Assembly (NCBI RefSeq): GCF_029850875.1
Contig: NZ_JAOVAM010000011.1
Location: forward strand, 1 to 47,010
DNA length: 47,010 nt
Direction of reading: 5' to 3'
Source: Rothia similimucilaginosa
Lineage (GTDB): Bacteria > Actinomycetota > Actinomycetes > Actinomycetales > Micrococcaceae
In this document: one piece after another, positions 1 through 8,928 of the stretch
Position numbering within the stretch: position 1 is the stretch's first letter
Layout of the letters: each line of letters begins with the position of its first letter
The notes under the pieces: model-generated
The model's database searches: none
Told to the model about the DNA's origin: nothing
What the model saw: the letters and a program-made list of their open reading frames with translations, nothing else
Program-made: the position numbers and the translations under genes

Positions 1-320
1 AAGTTCTTCGAAAAAAGTTTAAAAACCTTCAAAAGAACCCAAAAAACCTGCAGAAGCTCCCTAAAGAGCCCATATAGAAGGGCGACAGAGCCCCTCAGCC
101 TCAAGAAGAGGAGCCCCCCCCATCTCTGGAATCTCTGGATTACCTATATTTCTCTACCGCTACGATTCCCCGTTTCCCCGTTCTGCAGCCTCCCTATATA
201 TGAATATATGAACCCATATATATGGGGAGAGCGCAGAAAAGACAGAAAAGGAGGGCACCCCCTCACGGGGACGCCCTCCTCACTCAAGCTACAAGCCTGC
301 AGCTCGCTAGCTTCAAAACT
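1..320. other. Gene-free AT-richer end of window
   Basis: No convincing gene is seen here. The stretch is richer in A and T than its surroundings and lacks codon structure. It holds a perfect 14-bp palindrome (CCCATATATATGGG, 213-226) and the hairpin listed separately as the rlmB terminator. The window edge may cut off the context that would explain the rest. Confidence 0.6.
249..280 (-). terminator. Intrinsic terminator downstream of rlmB
   Basis: The arms AGGAGGGC (249-256) and GCCCTCCT (273-280) pair perfectly around a GC-rich inner stem. Read on the minus strand, the hairpin is followed by a T-rich stretch (TTTTCTGTCTTTTC). It lies 41 bases past the rlmB stop and would end the minus-strand transcript. 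Confidence 0.8.
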
Positions 321-1307
321 CTAGTTCACGGTAGCGCGACGACGAGAGACGTCGTACAGAGTAATGCCCACAGCCATCGCCGCGTTCAAAGACTCCATCG
401 CAGAATCAATCGGAATCGACACAATCTGATCGCAGTTCTCAGTCACCAGGCGGGACAGGCCCTTACCCTCAGAACCAACCACCACGCACAGCGGCTCATT
501 CGCAAGCTCCAGAGCCGGCAACTCAATATCACCACCGCCATCCAGACCAATCACGAAAATACCCTGCTCCTTAGCCTGCTGAATCACGCGAGTCAGATTA
601 GTCGCCATCGCAACAGGAACACGAGCAGCTGCACCAGCACTAGTCTTCCACGCACCAGCAGTCACAGCAGCCGAACGACGCTCAGGAATAATCACGCCAT
701 CACCGCTAAAAGCGGACACGCTACGAATAATCGCGCCCAGGTTACGCGGATCAGTAATACCGTCCAAAGCAACAAACAGCGGCGGAGTCGACAGCTTACC
801 CGAGTGCCAACGCTCCATAGTATCCAGCACCAGGTCAGTCGCATCCGGGTACTTATACGGCGGAATCTGCATCGCAACACCCTGATGCACAGAACCATCA
901 GTCAAACGATCCAGCTCGCTACGCGGAATCTCCAGCATCGGAATATTGCGCTTATTCGCAATAGTCATGATCTCACGAACGCGGTCATCAACCTCAACAC
1001 GGCTCATGATGTACAAGTGCTTTGAGGGAATCTCAGTACGCAGAGCCTCAAGCACCGCATTACGACCAGTCACCAGCTCATCGCTAGCACGCTTACCACC
1101 CAGACGAGTCTGGAACTTACGGTTCGTACCAGTAGCAGCGCGACGCTCAGCAGCACGCTTCATCTTATACGCCTTGTGATAAACGCGGTCCTCAGCCTTC
1201 GGAGTAGGCCCCTTACCCTCAAGCGCCTTACGACCGTGACCGCCAGTGCCCTTAGTAGCACCCTTCTTCTTGCTGGTAGCGCCCGGGCGCGAACCTGCCT
1301 TAGCCAT
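321..1307 (-). CDS. rlmB: 23S rRNA (guanosine-2'-O-)-methyltransferase RlmB
   Basis: This is a SPOUT-class TrmH-family enzyme of 328 aa. By family knowledge it methylates the ribose of G2251 in 23S rRNA using S-adenosylmethionine. The first ~65 residues are a basic, Gly/Lys-rich extension common in actinobacterial members. The SpoU substrate-binding domain follows (GRNAVLEAL near residue 82). The C-terminal catalytic knot carries the three SPOUT motifs: LDGITDPRNLGAIIRS, VVGSEGKGLSRLV and SLNAAMAVGITLYDVSRRR. The ATG start has a good ribosome site (AAGGAAG) just upstream. It is the last gene of the ispD-ispF-cysS-rlmB group, an order typical of actinobacteria. The specific target base is inferred from the family. 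Confidence 0.93.
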   Translation of the reverse strand: MAKAGSRPGATSKKKGATKGTGGHGRKALEGKGPTPKAEDRVYHKAYKMKRAAERRAATGTNRKFQTRLGGKRASDELVTGRNAVLEALRTEIPSKHLYIMSRVEVDDRVREIMTIANKRNIPMLEIPRSELDRLTDGSVHQGVAMQIPPYKYPDATDLVLDTMERWHSGKLSTPPLFVALDGITDPRNLGAIIRSVSAFSGDGVIIPERRSAAVTAGAWKTSAGAAARVPVAMATNLTRVIQQAKEQGIFVIGLDGGGDIELPALELANEPLCVVVGSEGKGLSRLVTENCDQIVSIPIDSAMESLNAAMAVGITLYDVSRRRATVN

Positions 1308-1402
1308 TCTTCTCTTCCTTTGTCAAAGTAATGAATACGAGTCTACGCGAGAGAAACCCGCGGGACCTAAGCCTTACGCACAAACGCGTGGCACATCACC
1401 CT

Positions 1403-2821
1403 CTAGCCAACGCTCCAGCTCGAACCATTCGCGCCATCCTTCACCTGCACACCAGCAGACGCCAACAGATCACGCATCGCATCAGCCTTCGCCCAATCCT
1501 TCTGAGCACGAGCATCAGCACGCTCCGCCAACACCGCCTGAATCAGTGCATCCAGCGCCTCATGCTCAGCACCCGAAGTGCCCTCAGCGTTAAAACTCAT
1601 CAGCTGAGCCAAACCCAGCACCTCCGCCATAGCCATCACAGCGTTAGCTGCCTCCGAAGCATCCTCACCAGCAGCAAGCGCAGCATTACCCGCACGAGTC
1701 TGCTCATGCAGAACCGCCAAGGCACGCGGAATGTTCACGTCATCATCCATAGCCTCAGCAAAAGCCTCCGGAACCTCACGGCCCGGCTTCAGCACATCCT
1801 GAGTTGCAGCAAGGAACGCCTCAACACGCTCAATAGCAGTTGCCGCCTCCTGCAGAGACGATGGACGGTAGTCAAGAATCGAACGATAATGCGCACTACC
1901 GAGATAGTAACGAACCACCAGCGGACGAGCCATCTGCAGCATCTGCGCCGGCGAAATCGTATTACCAATCGACTTCGACATCTTCTCACCCTCATAGGTG
2001 ACCATGCCGTTATGCATCCAGAAGTTCGCGAAATCATCACCGGCAGCGGTCGACTGCGCCAGCTCATTCTCATGGTGCGGGAAACGCAAATCCAAACCGC
2101 CGCCGTGAATATCGAAACGCGAACCCAAATACTTACCAGACATAGCCGAGCACTCCAGGTGCCAGCCCGGACGGCCGCGACCCCACGGAGACTCCCACGA
2201 AGCAGTCAGAGGCTCGCCCTCTTTATAACCCTTCCACAGGGCAAAATCGCGGGGGTCACGCTTACCGCGCGGATCAGCATCTACCGAATCCTGCATATCA
2301 TCAATGCTCTGATTAGTCAGCGCACCATACTTATCCCAGGAACGCACATCAAAATACACATCACCAGAATCATCCAGCGCAGGATACGCGTGGCCACGAT
2401 CAATCAGACGCTGAATCAGAGAAAACATCTCCGGAATATGACCGGTCGCACGCGGCTCATAAGTCGGCGGATCAATACCCAGCGCCGCATACGCCTGAGC
2501 AAAAACCTTCTCAAAACGATACGCGAGCGCCCACCACTGCTCATTCGGGAACTCACCCTCAAAACCGGGCTCCATAGAATCAGCAGACTTCGCCAAGATC
2601 TTGTCATCAATATCAGTGACATTGCGGACCGTCGTCACCTTCAGACCGCGGTAACACATCCAACGGCTCAACTGGTCAAAAACCAACGCCGAACGGATAT
2701 GGCCCAGATGTGGTTCACCCTGTACCGTAGCACCACAATAATAGATACGCGCCTCACCGGGCACGACGGGCTCAAACTCGCGAATAGTCGCGGAAGCTGA
2801 ATCATAAAAACGCATAGTCAC
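1403..2821 (-). CDS. cysS: Cysteinyl-tRNA synthetase
   Basis: This class I aminoacyl-tRNA synthetase (472 aa, normal length) charges tRNA-Cys with cysteine in the cytoplasm. Cys29 begins the zinc/cysteine-binding set, the HIGH-type motif is HLGH (38-41), and KMSKS is intact in the sequence [10 protein letters not shown]. The rest is the expected catalytic domain and helical DALR-type anticodon region. Two starts are possible: GTG at 2821 and ATG at 2815. The GTG sits exactly six bases after a TAGAAT -10 box, which favours a leaderless transcript starting at the GTG. It lies between ispF and rlmB, as in many actinobacteria. The ending is reasonably complete and no frame break is seen. Confidence 0.95.
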   Translation of the reverse strand: MTMRFYDSASATIREFEPVVPGEARIYYCGATVQGEPHLGHIRSALVFDQLSRWMCYRGLKVTTVRNVTDIDDKILAKSADSMEPGFEGEFPNEQWWALAYRFEKVFAQAYAALGIDPPTYEPRATGHIPEMFSLIQRLIDRGHAYPALDDSGDVYFDVRSWDKYGALTNQSIDDMQDSVDADPRGKRDPRDFALWKGYKEGEPLTASWESPWGRGRPGWHLECSAMSGKYLGSRFDIHGGGLDLRFPHHENELAQSTAAGDDFANFWMHNGMVTYEGEKMSKSIGNTISPAQMLQMARPLVVRYYLGSAHYRSILDYRPSSLQEAATAIERVEAFLAATQDVLKPGREVPEAFAEAMDDDVNIPRALAVLHEQTRAGNAALAAGEDASEAANAVMAMAEVLGLAQLMSFNAEGTSGAEHEALDALIQAVLAERADARAQKDWAKADAMRDLLASAGVQVKDGANGSSWSVG

Positions 2822-2827
2822 ACTTTC

Positions 2828-2833
2828 ATTCTA
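2828..2833 (-). promoter_or_regulatory. -10 box of cysS, leaderless arrangement
   Basis: On the minus strand TAGAAT is followed by six bases (GAAAGT) and then the GTG start of cysS. There is no Shine-Dalgarno sequence. The same geometry occurs at several other genes in this window. A -35 box is not clear. Confidence 0.55.
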
Positions 2834-2892
2834 CGGGGTCGGTTCAGACACCGGGACGGTAAGTTACGGAATAGGTCAAGCCGACCAGACAC

Positions 2893-3375
2893 CTAAGGAC
2901 GCTCGAACACCAGCGCCGTCGCAATAGCAGCCACACCCTCGCCGCGGCCAGTCAAACCCAAACCGTCAGTAGTCGTTGCAATCACCGTCACCGAAGCACC
3001 CACCGCCTCGCTCAGCACGCGGTTCGCCTCATCACGGCGCAGAGAGAACTTCGGGCGGTTACCCACCAGCTGAACGCTCACATTACCAATCTCAAAACCA
3101 GCAGCACGCACAATCGCCGCAGCCTCAGAAAGAATACGAACACCCGAAGCACCCTTCATATCCGGGCGGTCCACACCGAAATTAGAGCCCAAATCCCCTG
3201 TGCCGGAGGCGGCAAAAAGAGCATCCGCGGCAGCATGGGCCACCACATCACCATCAGAATGGCCGCTCAAACCACGCTCACCGGGCCAATGCAGACCAGC
3301 AATGTACAGAGGAGTGCCCTCCTCACCAAAAGCGTGGACATCAACACCGGTACCAACACGAGGAATAACAGTCAT
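2893..3375 (-). CDS. ispF: 2-C-methyl-D-erythritol 2,4-cyclodiphosphate synthase
   Basis: IspF (160 aa) converts CDP-methylerythritol 2-phosphate to the cyclic diphosphate in the MEP isoprenoid pathway and releases CMP. The family's metal-site motif is present as GTGVDVHAF (Asp12, His14), followed by the [14 protein letters not shown] stretch that supplies the third metal-binding histidine. The C-terminal [12 protein letters not shown] stretch is also typical. The frame is open to a TTG at 3390, but two ATGs follow at 3378 and 3375. A GAAGGG ribosome site favours 3375. It lies downstream of ispD, the preceding activity in the same pathway, with a gap of 73 bases, and upstream of cysS. Confidence 0.94.
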   Translation of the reverse strand: MTVIPRVGTGVDVHAFGEEGTPLYIAGLHWPGERGLSGHSDGDVVAHAAADALFAASGTGDLGSNFGVDRPDMKGASGVRILSEAAAIVRAAGFEIGNVSVQLVGNRPKFSLRRDEANRVLSEAVGASVTVIATTTDGLGLTGRGEGVAAIATALVFERP

Positions 3376-3448
3376 CATAGGACCCTTCAATCGATCAAAA
3401 ATCTTCTCAGTAGCAGCGCCTCAGCACAAGAGACGTTAGGAGGCAGGC

Positions 3449-4195
3449 TTAGGCAGTAGAATCACCAAACAGCGCGCGAGCAATCCGCAAATCCATCGGA
3501 GTCGTCACCTTAAACGCATCCGCATCACCGGCAACCGTCAACACCGGCTCGCCCGCCGCTTCCATCGCCATTGCATCATCAGTGAGCAGCTCAGCCTCCT
3601 CAGCAGGCAGGGAACGGCTACGCTCATGCACCGCCAACAGGGCAGCCACCTCAAAACCCTGAGGAGTCTGCACCGCACGCATCTGCGCACGCGAAGGAGT
3701 ACCCGTCACCAAACCAGCAGAATCCACAGTCTTCACCGTATCCACCACCGGCAACACAGGAATCACCGCACGCACAACACCCTGCGGGCTCTCAGAACCT
3801 AAACCCTCAAACACGCGGTGATACACCTGCGGCGGAGTAAAAGCACGAGCGCAATCATGAATCAGCACATAATCCACTGGAACCTGCGCATCCTTCAAAG
3901 CATCCAACGCCGCAACCACCGAAGCAGTACGTGTATCACCACCGGCAGTAATCAACGCACCGGCACGGCGGGCATCCTCCAAAAGCTCCGGGCAACTCAC
4001 CGAACAATCAGCAGGAACAGTCACCACCACATGCTCAGCAACACCCGAAGCGAGCGCACCCTCCAACGCATAATCCAGCAAAGTACGACCATGCACACGC
4101 ACAGCGGCCTTCGGAATCGGCTCACCCAGGCGAGTACCCGAACCAGCCGCCAAAACAATCACAGCAGTATTCGCCGCAGAAGCAGAAGTCATCAT
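3449..4195 (-). CDS. ispD: 2-C-methyl-D-erythritol 4-phosphate cytidylyltransferase
   Basis: IspD (about 248 aa) transfers CMP from CTP to methylerythritol 4-phosphate in the MEP pathway. The nucleotide-binding signature VLAAGSGTRLGEPIPKA lies near the N-terminus. The VLIHDCARAFTPP motif (normally VxxHDAARP) and the C-terminal TTPMDLRIA also match the family. In the HDCARAF stretch Cys replaces the usual Ala and Ala the usual Pro, which is mild divergence. The frame is open from a TTG at 4201, but ATGs at 4195 and 4192 are more likely. The start lies about 12 bases after the regX3 stop, so the two are probably cotranscribed. CarD, often found between regX3 and ispD in actinobacteria, is absent here. 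Confidence 0.93.
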   Translation of the reverse strand: MMTSASAANTAVIVLAAGSGTRLGEPIPKAAVRVHGRTLLDYALEGALASGVAEHVVVTVPADCSVSCPELLEDARRAGALITAGGDTRTASVVAALDALKDAQVPVDYVLIHDCARAFTPPQVYHRVFEGLGSESPQGVVRAVIPVLPVVDTVKTVDSAGLVTGTPSRAQMRAVQTPQGFEVAALLAVHERSRSLPAEEAELLTDDAMAMEAAGEPVLTVAGDADAFKVTTPMDLRIARALFGDSTA

Positions 4196-4207
4196 TCTCA
4201 AGCCCGC

Positions 4208-4891
4208 CTACACCTCGAACTTATAGCCCAATCCGCGAACCGTCACCACATACTGCGGGGCGGAAGAATCCGGCTCAATCTTCGAACGCAGACGTTTAAT
4301 ATGCACATCCAGAGTCTTCGTATCACCCACATAGTCAGCCCCCCACACGCGCTCAATCAGCTGGCCACGAGTCATCACACGACCCACATTGCGCAGCAGA
4401 ATCTCCAGGAGCTCAAACTCCTTCAGCGGCATAGAAATCTCTTCACCATTAACCGTCACCACATGGCGATCAATGTCCATACGCACCGGGCCGCCCTGCA
4501 ACACCGGCTCAGTAGTAGAATCAGTCTCCGCCGAACGACGACGCAACACCGCGCGGATACGAGCAATTAACTCACGCGCAGAATACGGCTTGGTCACATA
4601 ATCATCAGCGCCCAGTTCCAAACCCAGAACCTTATCTAGCTCAGAATCCTTAGCGGTCAGCATAATAATCGGGACCGAAGACACCTCACGTAGCTTGCGG
4701 CACACCTCCATACCGGACATGCCCGGGAGCATCACATCCAGCAGCACCAAATCTGCACCCTCGCGGTCAAACACCGGCAGAGCGTCCAGACCGCTGTCAA
4801 CAACAATCGTCTGGAAACCCTCACGACCCAGTAAAAACGCAAGGGGATCCGAGAGGGCCTCTTCGTCCTCAACAATCAGAATTTTAGACAT
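4208..4891 (-). CDS. regX3: OmpR/PhoB-family response regulator, RegX3-like
   Basis: This is a two-domain DNA-binding response regulator of about 227 aa. The receiver domain has the acidic pair EDEE near the start, the phospho-acceptor aspartate in VLLDVMLPG (about Asp52), the conserved Thr in MLTAKD and the Lys in YVTKPYS. A winged-helix output domain follows (MPLKEFELLEILLRN through VRGLGYKFEV). The frame opens at a TTG (4894), but the adjacent ATG at 4891 is preceded by AAGGAAG. Its partner kinase lies 41 bases upstream. By synteny with mycobacterial SenX3-RegX3 it probably controls phosphate-starvation genes; that role is inferred. No PhoU gene is beside it. Confidence 0.88.
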   Translation of the reverse strand: MSKILIVEDEEALSDPLAFLLGREGFQTIVVDSGLDALPVFDREGADLVLLDVMLPGMSGMEVCRKLREVSSVPIIMLTAKDSELDKVLGLELGADDYVTKPYSARELIARIRAVLRRRSAETDSTTEPVLQGGPVRMDIDRHVVTVNGEEISMPLKEFELLEILLRNVGRVMTRGQLIERVWGADYVGDTKTLDVHIKRLRSKIEPDSSAPQYVVTVRGLGYKFEV

Positions 4892-4932
4892 CAATAACTT
4901 CCTTCGATTCCATAAAACCTATAGCGCTAACA

Positions 4933-6060
4933 CTACACTTCGACCGGAGGCTCATTCAGCGGCAACGCCAACGTAAACGTCGAGCCCTCCTGCGGCATCG
5001 ACCGAACCGTCACGCTACCACCGTGCTGAGTCATCACATGCTTCACAATGCTCAAGCCCAAACCAGTACCGCCCGTCTGACGCGAACGAGCCGGATCAAC
5101 CCGATAAAAACGCTCAAAAATACGTTTCTGCTCATCCTCCGGAATACCCACACCCTGATCAGTAACCTCAACCAGTAGCTGATCAGCTACACGGTGGACC
5201 CAAATATCAACCTTCGTATGCTCCGGGGAATAACGCACCGCATTCTCCACCACGTTCTGCACAGCAATACCCAGTAGCTCGGCGTCACCATACACCTCGG
5301 GGAGCTCCTCGATGCGGGTAGAAATCTGAATATCCTTCTCCTCCGCCACAATATTCGAACGATCCACCGCATCAGCCACCAAAGAAAGCACCGACACCGG
5401 ACCACCACGCGCAATCACATCAGTCGACTGCAGACGCGAAAGCTCAATAATGTCACGCACCAGCGCAGACAGGCGAAGAGTCTCCTTATGCAAACGACCC
5501 ACAAAATACTCAATCGCCTCCGGGTCATCGCTCGCTTGCTCAATAGCCTCAGCCAACAGACTCACCGCGCCCACCGGAGTCTTCAACTCATGCGAAACAT
5601 TCGCCACAAAATCATTACGCATACGCTGAACACGAGAAATTTCAGTGCGGTCATCTGCGAGCACCAGAATGTACTCGTCCCCCAGCGAAGCAACACGCAC
5701 GTCCAAGACCAGCGCCTCACCCTCACCGCGGTCAATCTCAAAAGTACGCTCAACAAAAATACCGCGATGACGCACCGTGCGAATCATCTCCGCCAGCTCA
5801 TCAGAGGCTACCGTATGACCACGCACCAGACCCATCGCATACGCACCCGGAGAAGCCTGGACCACGCCGCCCACCTCATCAATCACCAGGTAAGCACGAC
5901 CAATCACAGCAAGCACCTGAGCGGCACCATCACGCAGCGCCGGTACCGACACCAAGCTACGCTCCTGCTCCCGCTCGCTACGCGCCACCGCATTCATGCT
6001 CAGGACGCCCACCAGCAGACCTATCATGCCCGAAATAAAGGCGATCAGACCGGCATCCAT
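4933..6060 (-). CDS. senX3: Sensor histidine kinase, SenX3-like
   Basis: This membrane-associated histidine kinase has about 375 aa. One N-terminal transmembrane segment (LIAFISGMIGLLVGVLSM) is followed by a PAS-like region. A HisKA domain carries the phosphorylated His in NVSHELKTP (about His157). An HATPase_c domain has NVVENAVRYS (N box), DQGVGIPEDE (G1), FERFYRVD (F box) and GGTGLGLSIVKH (G2). The frame extends to an ATG at 6075, but the ATG at 6060 has GGAAGGG at good spacing and is preferred. A TATACT box upstream is a likely -10. The single short membrane anchor and PAS domain match SenX3 rather than PhoR with a large sensor loop. Phosphate sensing is inferred from synteny. Confidence 0.87.
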   Translation of the reverse strand: MDAGLIAFISGMIGLLVGVLSMNAVARSEREQERSLVSVPALRDGAAQVLAVIGRAYLVIDEVGGVVQASPGAYAMGLVRGHTVASDELAEMIRTVRHRGIFVERTFEIDRGEGEALVLDVRVASLGDEYILVLADDRTEISRVQRMRNDFVANVSHELKTPVGAVSLLAEAIEQASDDPEAIEYFVGRLHKETLRLSALVRDIIELSRLQSTDVIARGGPVSVLSLVADAVDRSNIVAEEKDIQISTRIEELPEVYGDAELLGIAVQNVVENAVRYSPEHTKVDIWVHRVADQLLVEVTDQGVGIPEDEQKRIFERFYRVDPARSRQTGGTGLGLSIVKHVMTQHGGSVTVRSMPQEGSTFTLALPLNEPPVEV

Positions 6061-6176
6061 GTACTTCCCTTCCATTCGGGTACCCCATAAGTATAAATGT
6101 GGCCGATACCCAGCACTTGAGCGGACGCCCCCCTTCTCAGGCGGGCTACCCGTGCAGAAACCTTACAGAGAGCGCA

Positions 6177-6209
6177 ATGAGCCGCCCACCTCAACGGTGG
6201 ACGGCTCAT
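6177..6209 (-). terminator. Hairpin downstream of gpmA
   Basis: The arms ATGAGCCG-c-CCACC and GGTGG-a-CGGCTCAT form a 13-bp stem with one mismatch and a five-base loop. It lies 34 bases past the gpmA stop. No T-run follows, so termination here is plausible but not of the classic type. Confidence 0.55.
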
Positions 6210-6242
6210 CACAATGACAGGGGTGCAATCCTGCCGGAGATA

Positions 6243-6980
6243 TTACTTACCCTGGTTTGCTACGGCAGCAATAGCGTCCTTAGCAGCCTCCGGGTCCAGG
6301 TACTCGCCAGCCTTGACGGGCTTGAAGTTCTCATCCAGCTCGTAGTACAGCGGAATACCGGTGGGGATGTTCAGGCCCGCGATGTCCTCATCGGAAATAC
6401 TCTCTAGGTGCTTGACCAGCGAACGCAGAGAGTTACCGTGTGCAGCAACCAGAACGGTCTTACCTGCTGCGAGGTCGGGCTTGATGTCCGACTCCCAGTA
6501 GGGAAGCATACGGCCCAGAACGTCCTTCAGGCACTCGGTGCGGGGAGCGTTCTCAACATCCGCGTAGCGGGGGTCGTGCGCCTGCGAGTAGGGGTCGTTA
6601 TCATCCAGCGGGGGCGGCGGAACGTCGTAGGAACGACGCCAGGTCATGAACTTCTCGTCGCCGTATTCCTCGCGAATCTCGGACTTGTTCTTACCCTGCA
6701 GAGCACCGTAGTGACGCTCGTTCAGGCGCCAGGAGCGCTTGACGGGAATCCACAGACGGTCTGCCGCATCCAGGGCAAGGTTTGCGGTGTTGATTGCACG
6801 ACGCTGCAGGGAGGTGTGAACAACATCGGGGAGGATGTTGCGCTCTGCCAGCAACTCGCCGCCGCGCTTAGCCTCAGCACGGCCCTTATCGGTCAGGTTA
6901 ACGTCCACCCAGCCGGTGAACAGGTTCTTCTCGTTCCACTCGGACTGGCCGTGGCGCAGGAGTACTAGTTTGTAAGTCAT
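6243..6980 (-). CDS. gpmA: 2,3-bisphosphoglycerate-dependent phosphoglycerate mutase
   Basis: This cofactor-dependent mutase (245 aa) interconverts 3- and 2-phosphoglycerate in glycolysis and gluconeogenesis. The phosphohistidine motif is [10 protein letters not shown] (catalytic His10), followed by FTGWVDV. The ERHYGALQG stretch holds the acid/base Glu, and the second catalytic His is in [13 protein letters not shown]. The start ATG has an AGAGG ribosome site. The gene lies just upstream of senX3, the same order as gpm1-senX3-regX3 in mycobacteria, but a hairpin separates the two here, so it is probably transcribed on its own. Codons are mostly C-ending, unlike the isoprenoid block to its left, which fits high expression. 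Confidence 0.96.
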   Translation of the reverse strand: MTYKLVLLRHGQSEWNEKNLFTGWVDVNLTDKGRAEAKRGGELLAERNILPDVVHTSLQRRAINTANLALDAADRLWIPVKRSWRLNERHYGALQGKNKSEIREEYGDEKFMTWRRSYDVPPPPLDDNDPYSQAHDPRYADVENAPRTECLKDVLGRMLPYWESDIKPDLAAGKTVLVAAHGNSLRSLVKHLESISDEDIAGLNIPTGIPLYYELDENFKPVKAGEYLDPEAAKDAIAAVANQGK

Positions 6981-7200
6981 ACCTCTATTTTTTCATTTAC
7001 CCGCTGGTTTGTCATGCCTCAAGGCTTAGAAAGTATGCATTCTCCCAAAAATTTATAAGGGTCTTCCTTACCAGAACAGAAGACTCAAGAACCCCACTAG
7101 AAAAGGACAAAGCCCCGCACACCACCCGATCAGGCCAAACCCGTCAGACAGCGCACGAGGCTTCACCGTCTATCGCTCAAAGCGAGCGCACAAGCTAATG

Positions 7201-7518
7201 CTAGAAACGGCGGCGACCAACCGAAGGCCACACACCAGCAAGAAACACGCAGCTAATCACAGCCGCAACCAACTGAAGAATCAGCACAGTATTACCGCCG
7301 CCAGTCACCGCAGCAAAAACGCTAAACAGCGAAACCGCAGCAGAACCACCGGTCAAAGCCAACCACGTGTTCTTCGGGCGCTTACCGGCAAAATCGTACG
7401 CGTTTGCCGGAGACGCCCACGCACGCATAAAAGCCAGCAGACCAACCGCAGCACCAGCGATAGCCAGCAGCGTATCAACAAAAGTGGTCACATACCAGAC
7501 CAGCAGAATAGGAGACAT
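7201..7518 (-). CDS. DUF2516 family small membrane protein
   Basis: This 105-aa protein has about three hydrophobic segments: residues ~4-30, ~52-70 and ~78-97. The Lys/Asn-rich stretch GKRPKNTWLAL lies between the first two. This layout and the short basic tail match the DUF2516 family of actinobacteria as I recall it. The function is unknown. The start ATG is preceded by AAGGAA. It sits alone between gpmA and the cystathionine-type enzyme, and no operon partner is obvious. The 220 bases on its downstream side hold no gene. Confidence 0.7.
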   Translation of the reverse strand: MSPILLVWYVTTFVDTLLAIAGAAVGLLAFMRAWASPANAYDFAGKRPKNTWLALTGGSAAVSLFSVFAAVTGGGNTVLILQLVAAVISCVFLAGVWPSVGRRRF

Positions 7519-7566
7519 AGTATTCCTTAGAATCAGCAGCTTCTCTAGACAACCCTAGCAAAGCGC

Positions 7567-8769
7567 TTAGCGGACGACCTTAAAGGCCTCAACCAAGTCA
7601 TTGTAAAGGTCATCCACGTTCTCAATACCCACCGACAGGCGCAGCAGAGACTCCGGAATCGAATCCGGCTCGTTACCGTGGCGACGACGACGCTCTACCA
7701 GAGACTCCACACCGCCCAGGGAAGTTGCCGGAGTCCACAGCTTCAGCGCCTCCACAACGTTACGGGCACCAGCAGCGTCCGTATCAAGAGTAACGCACAG
7801 AATCGCGCCGAAACCGTCCATCTGCTTCTTCGCAATCTCATGACCTCGGTCGCTCTCCAGACCCGGGTAACGCACCTCAGCCACGAAGGGGTGCTGGCTC
7901 AGACGCTCTGCAAGAACCTGCGCGTTCTCTACAGCACGTTCCACGCGCAGTGCCAAGGTGCGCAGACCGCGCAGGCCAAGCCACGCCTCCACCGGACCGG
8001 GGATTGCGCCATTGGTGATACGGTGGTGACGCATCGCCTTATACAGCTCCTTATTCGAGGTCAGAGCCATACCCAGCAGAACATCGGAGTGTCCCGCAAG
8101 AAACTTCGTCGCGGAGTGAACCACTACGTCTGCACCAAAATCCAGGGGACGTTGCAGAATCGGGGTTGCGAAGGTGTTATCCACCGCGGTCACAATGCCC
8201 AAGCGGCGAGCGGCAGAAAGTAGGGCAGGCAGATCAGCAACCTCAAGCATCGGGTTCGTGGGGCTCTCCAGCCACGCCAGGACCTTCGGCTCCGAGTAGT
8301 TCACGTTCTCCGGGGTCACACCGGTGCGGGATGCGGCATCCTCCATCGTAGCGATAACGCTCTCGGTGTCTTCAATGTCCACGCGAACGAGCTCAATGAT
8401 GCCGCGGCGTTCCAAATCCTTACATATGGTTACAGACGCCATGTATGCGTGCTTCGGAATCAGCACAATGGAACCAACCGGCACCAGGTCGATGACAGCA
8501 GCGACAGCAGCCATACCAGAGGGGAACAGCAGACCAGGCTGGATAGCGTTCTCCAGCTTCGCCACAACCTCTTCCATACCCTCCCAGGTGGGGTTCGAGA
8601 AGCGGGCGTACACGCGGTCCTGCTCAATATTGACAGCATCCACACCGCGGTAGGTGGAAGAAAGAACGATCGGAGGGTTCACCGGCGCATCATGTTCGTG
8701 TGCCGGGCGGCCGCCAGAGACGACAAAGGTCTCTGCGGAGTAATTCATGTTGTGGTTATCTGCACTCAT
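7567..8769 (-). CDS. PLP-dependent cystathionine gamma-synthase/lyase family enzyme
   Basis: This is a Cys/Met-metabolism PLP enzyme of fold type I, about 400 aa from the ATG at 8769. The cofactor lysine is Lys222 in HSATKFLAGHSD. The partner aspartate is Asp197 in VDNTFATP. YARFSNPT and SGMAA, which bind the phosphate and substrate, are also present. The family includes MetB, MetC, MetZ and methionine gamma-lyase, and the sequence alone does not separate them. MetB (O-acyl-homoserine plus cysteine) is my first guess. The frame extends to a GTG at 8805, but the added residues look non-conserved. No sulfur-metabolism gene is adjacent. It is transcribed divergently from tmk. Confidence 0.85.
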   Translation of the reverse strand: MSADNHNMNYSAETFVVSGGRPAHEHDAPVNPPIVLSSTYRGVDAVNIEQDRVYARFSNPTWEGMEEVVAKLENAIQPGLLFPSGMAAVAAVIDLVPVGSIVLIPKHAYMASVTICKDLERRGIIELVRVDIEDTESVIATMEDAASRTGVTPENVNYSEPKVLAWLESPTNPMLEVADLPALLSAARRLGIVTAVDNTFATPILQRPLDFGADVVVHSATKFLAGHSDVLLGMALTSNKELYKAMRHHRITNGAIPGPVEAWLGLRGLRTLALRVERAVENAQVLAERLSQHPFVAEVRYPGLESDRGHEIAKKQMDGFGAILCVTLDTDAAGARNVVEALKLWTPATSLGGVESLVERRRRHGNEPDSIPESLLRLSVGIENVDDLYNDLVEAFKVVR

Positions 8770-8915
8770 GTCCTTAAGCCTGGCACACCCGCGCCCAGAA
8801 CGCACACCTGCACAGGTGACGGCACACAGGATTTACATGTTTTTTACCTTTATGCGCGCTCAATCCCACGCGGATGTATCACCAAAACCGCACCGGTGCC
8901 GCTAAGAGACCCGGT

Positions 8916-8927
8916 ACCCTTAAGGGT
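8916..8927. promoter_or_regulatory. Palindrome immediately before tmk start
   Basis: ACCCTTAAGGGT is a perfect 12-bp palindrome ending just before the tmk ATG at 8929. It lies in the divergent spacer between tmk and the PLP enzyme. It could be an operator, or it could simply include a TAAGGG ribosome site. Nothing further supports either reading. Confidence 0.3.
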
Positions 8928-8928
8928 G

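Noticed and set aside
1331-2800. 489-codon open frame on the plus strand opposite cysS
   Set aside because: It is the antisense shadow of cysS. Its translation is dominated by Arg, His, Thr and Ser with no domain, while the minus strand gives a complete cysteinyl-tRNA synthetase.
8449-8928. Upstream extension of the thymidylate kinase frame
   Set aside because: It overlaps the PLP enzyme on the opposite strand and is not kinase-like; the protein begins near 8929.
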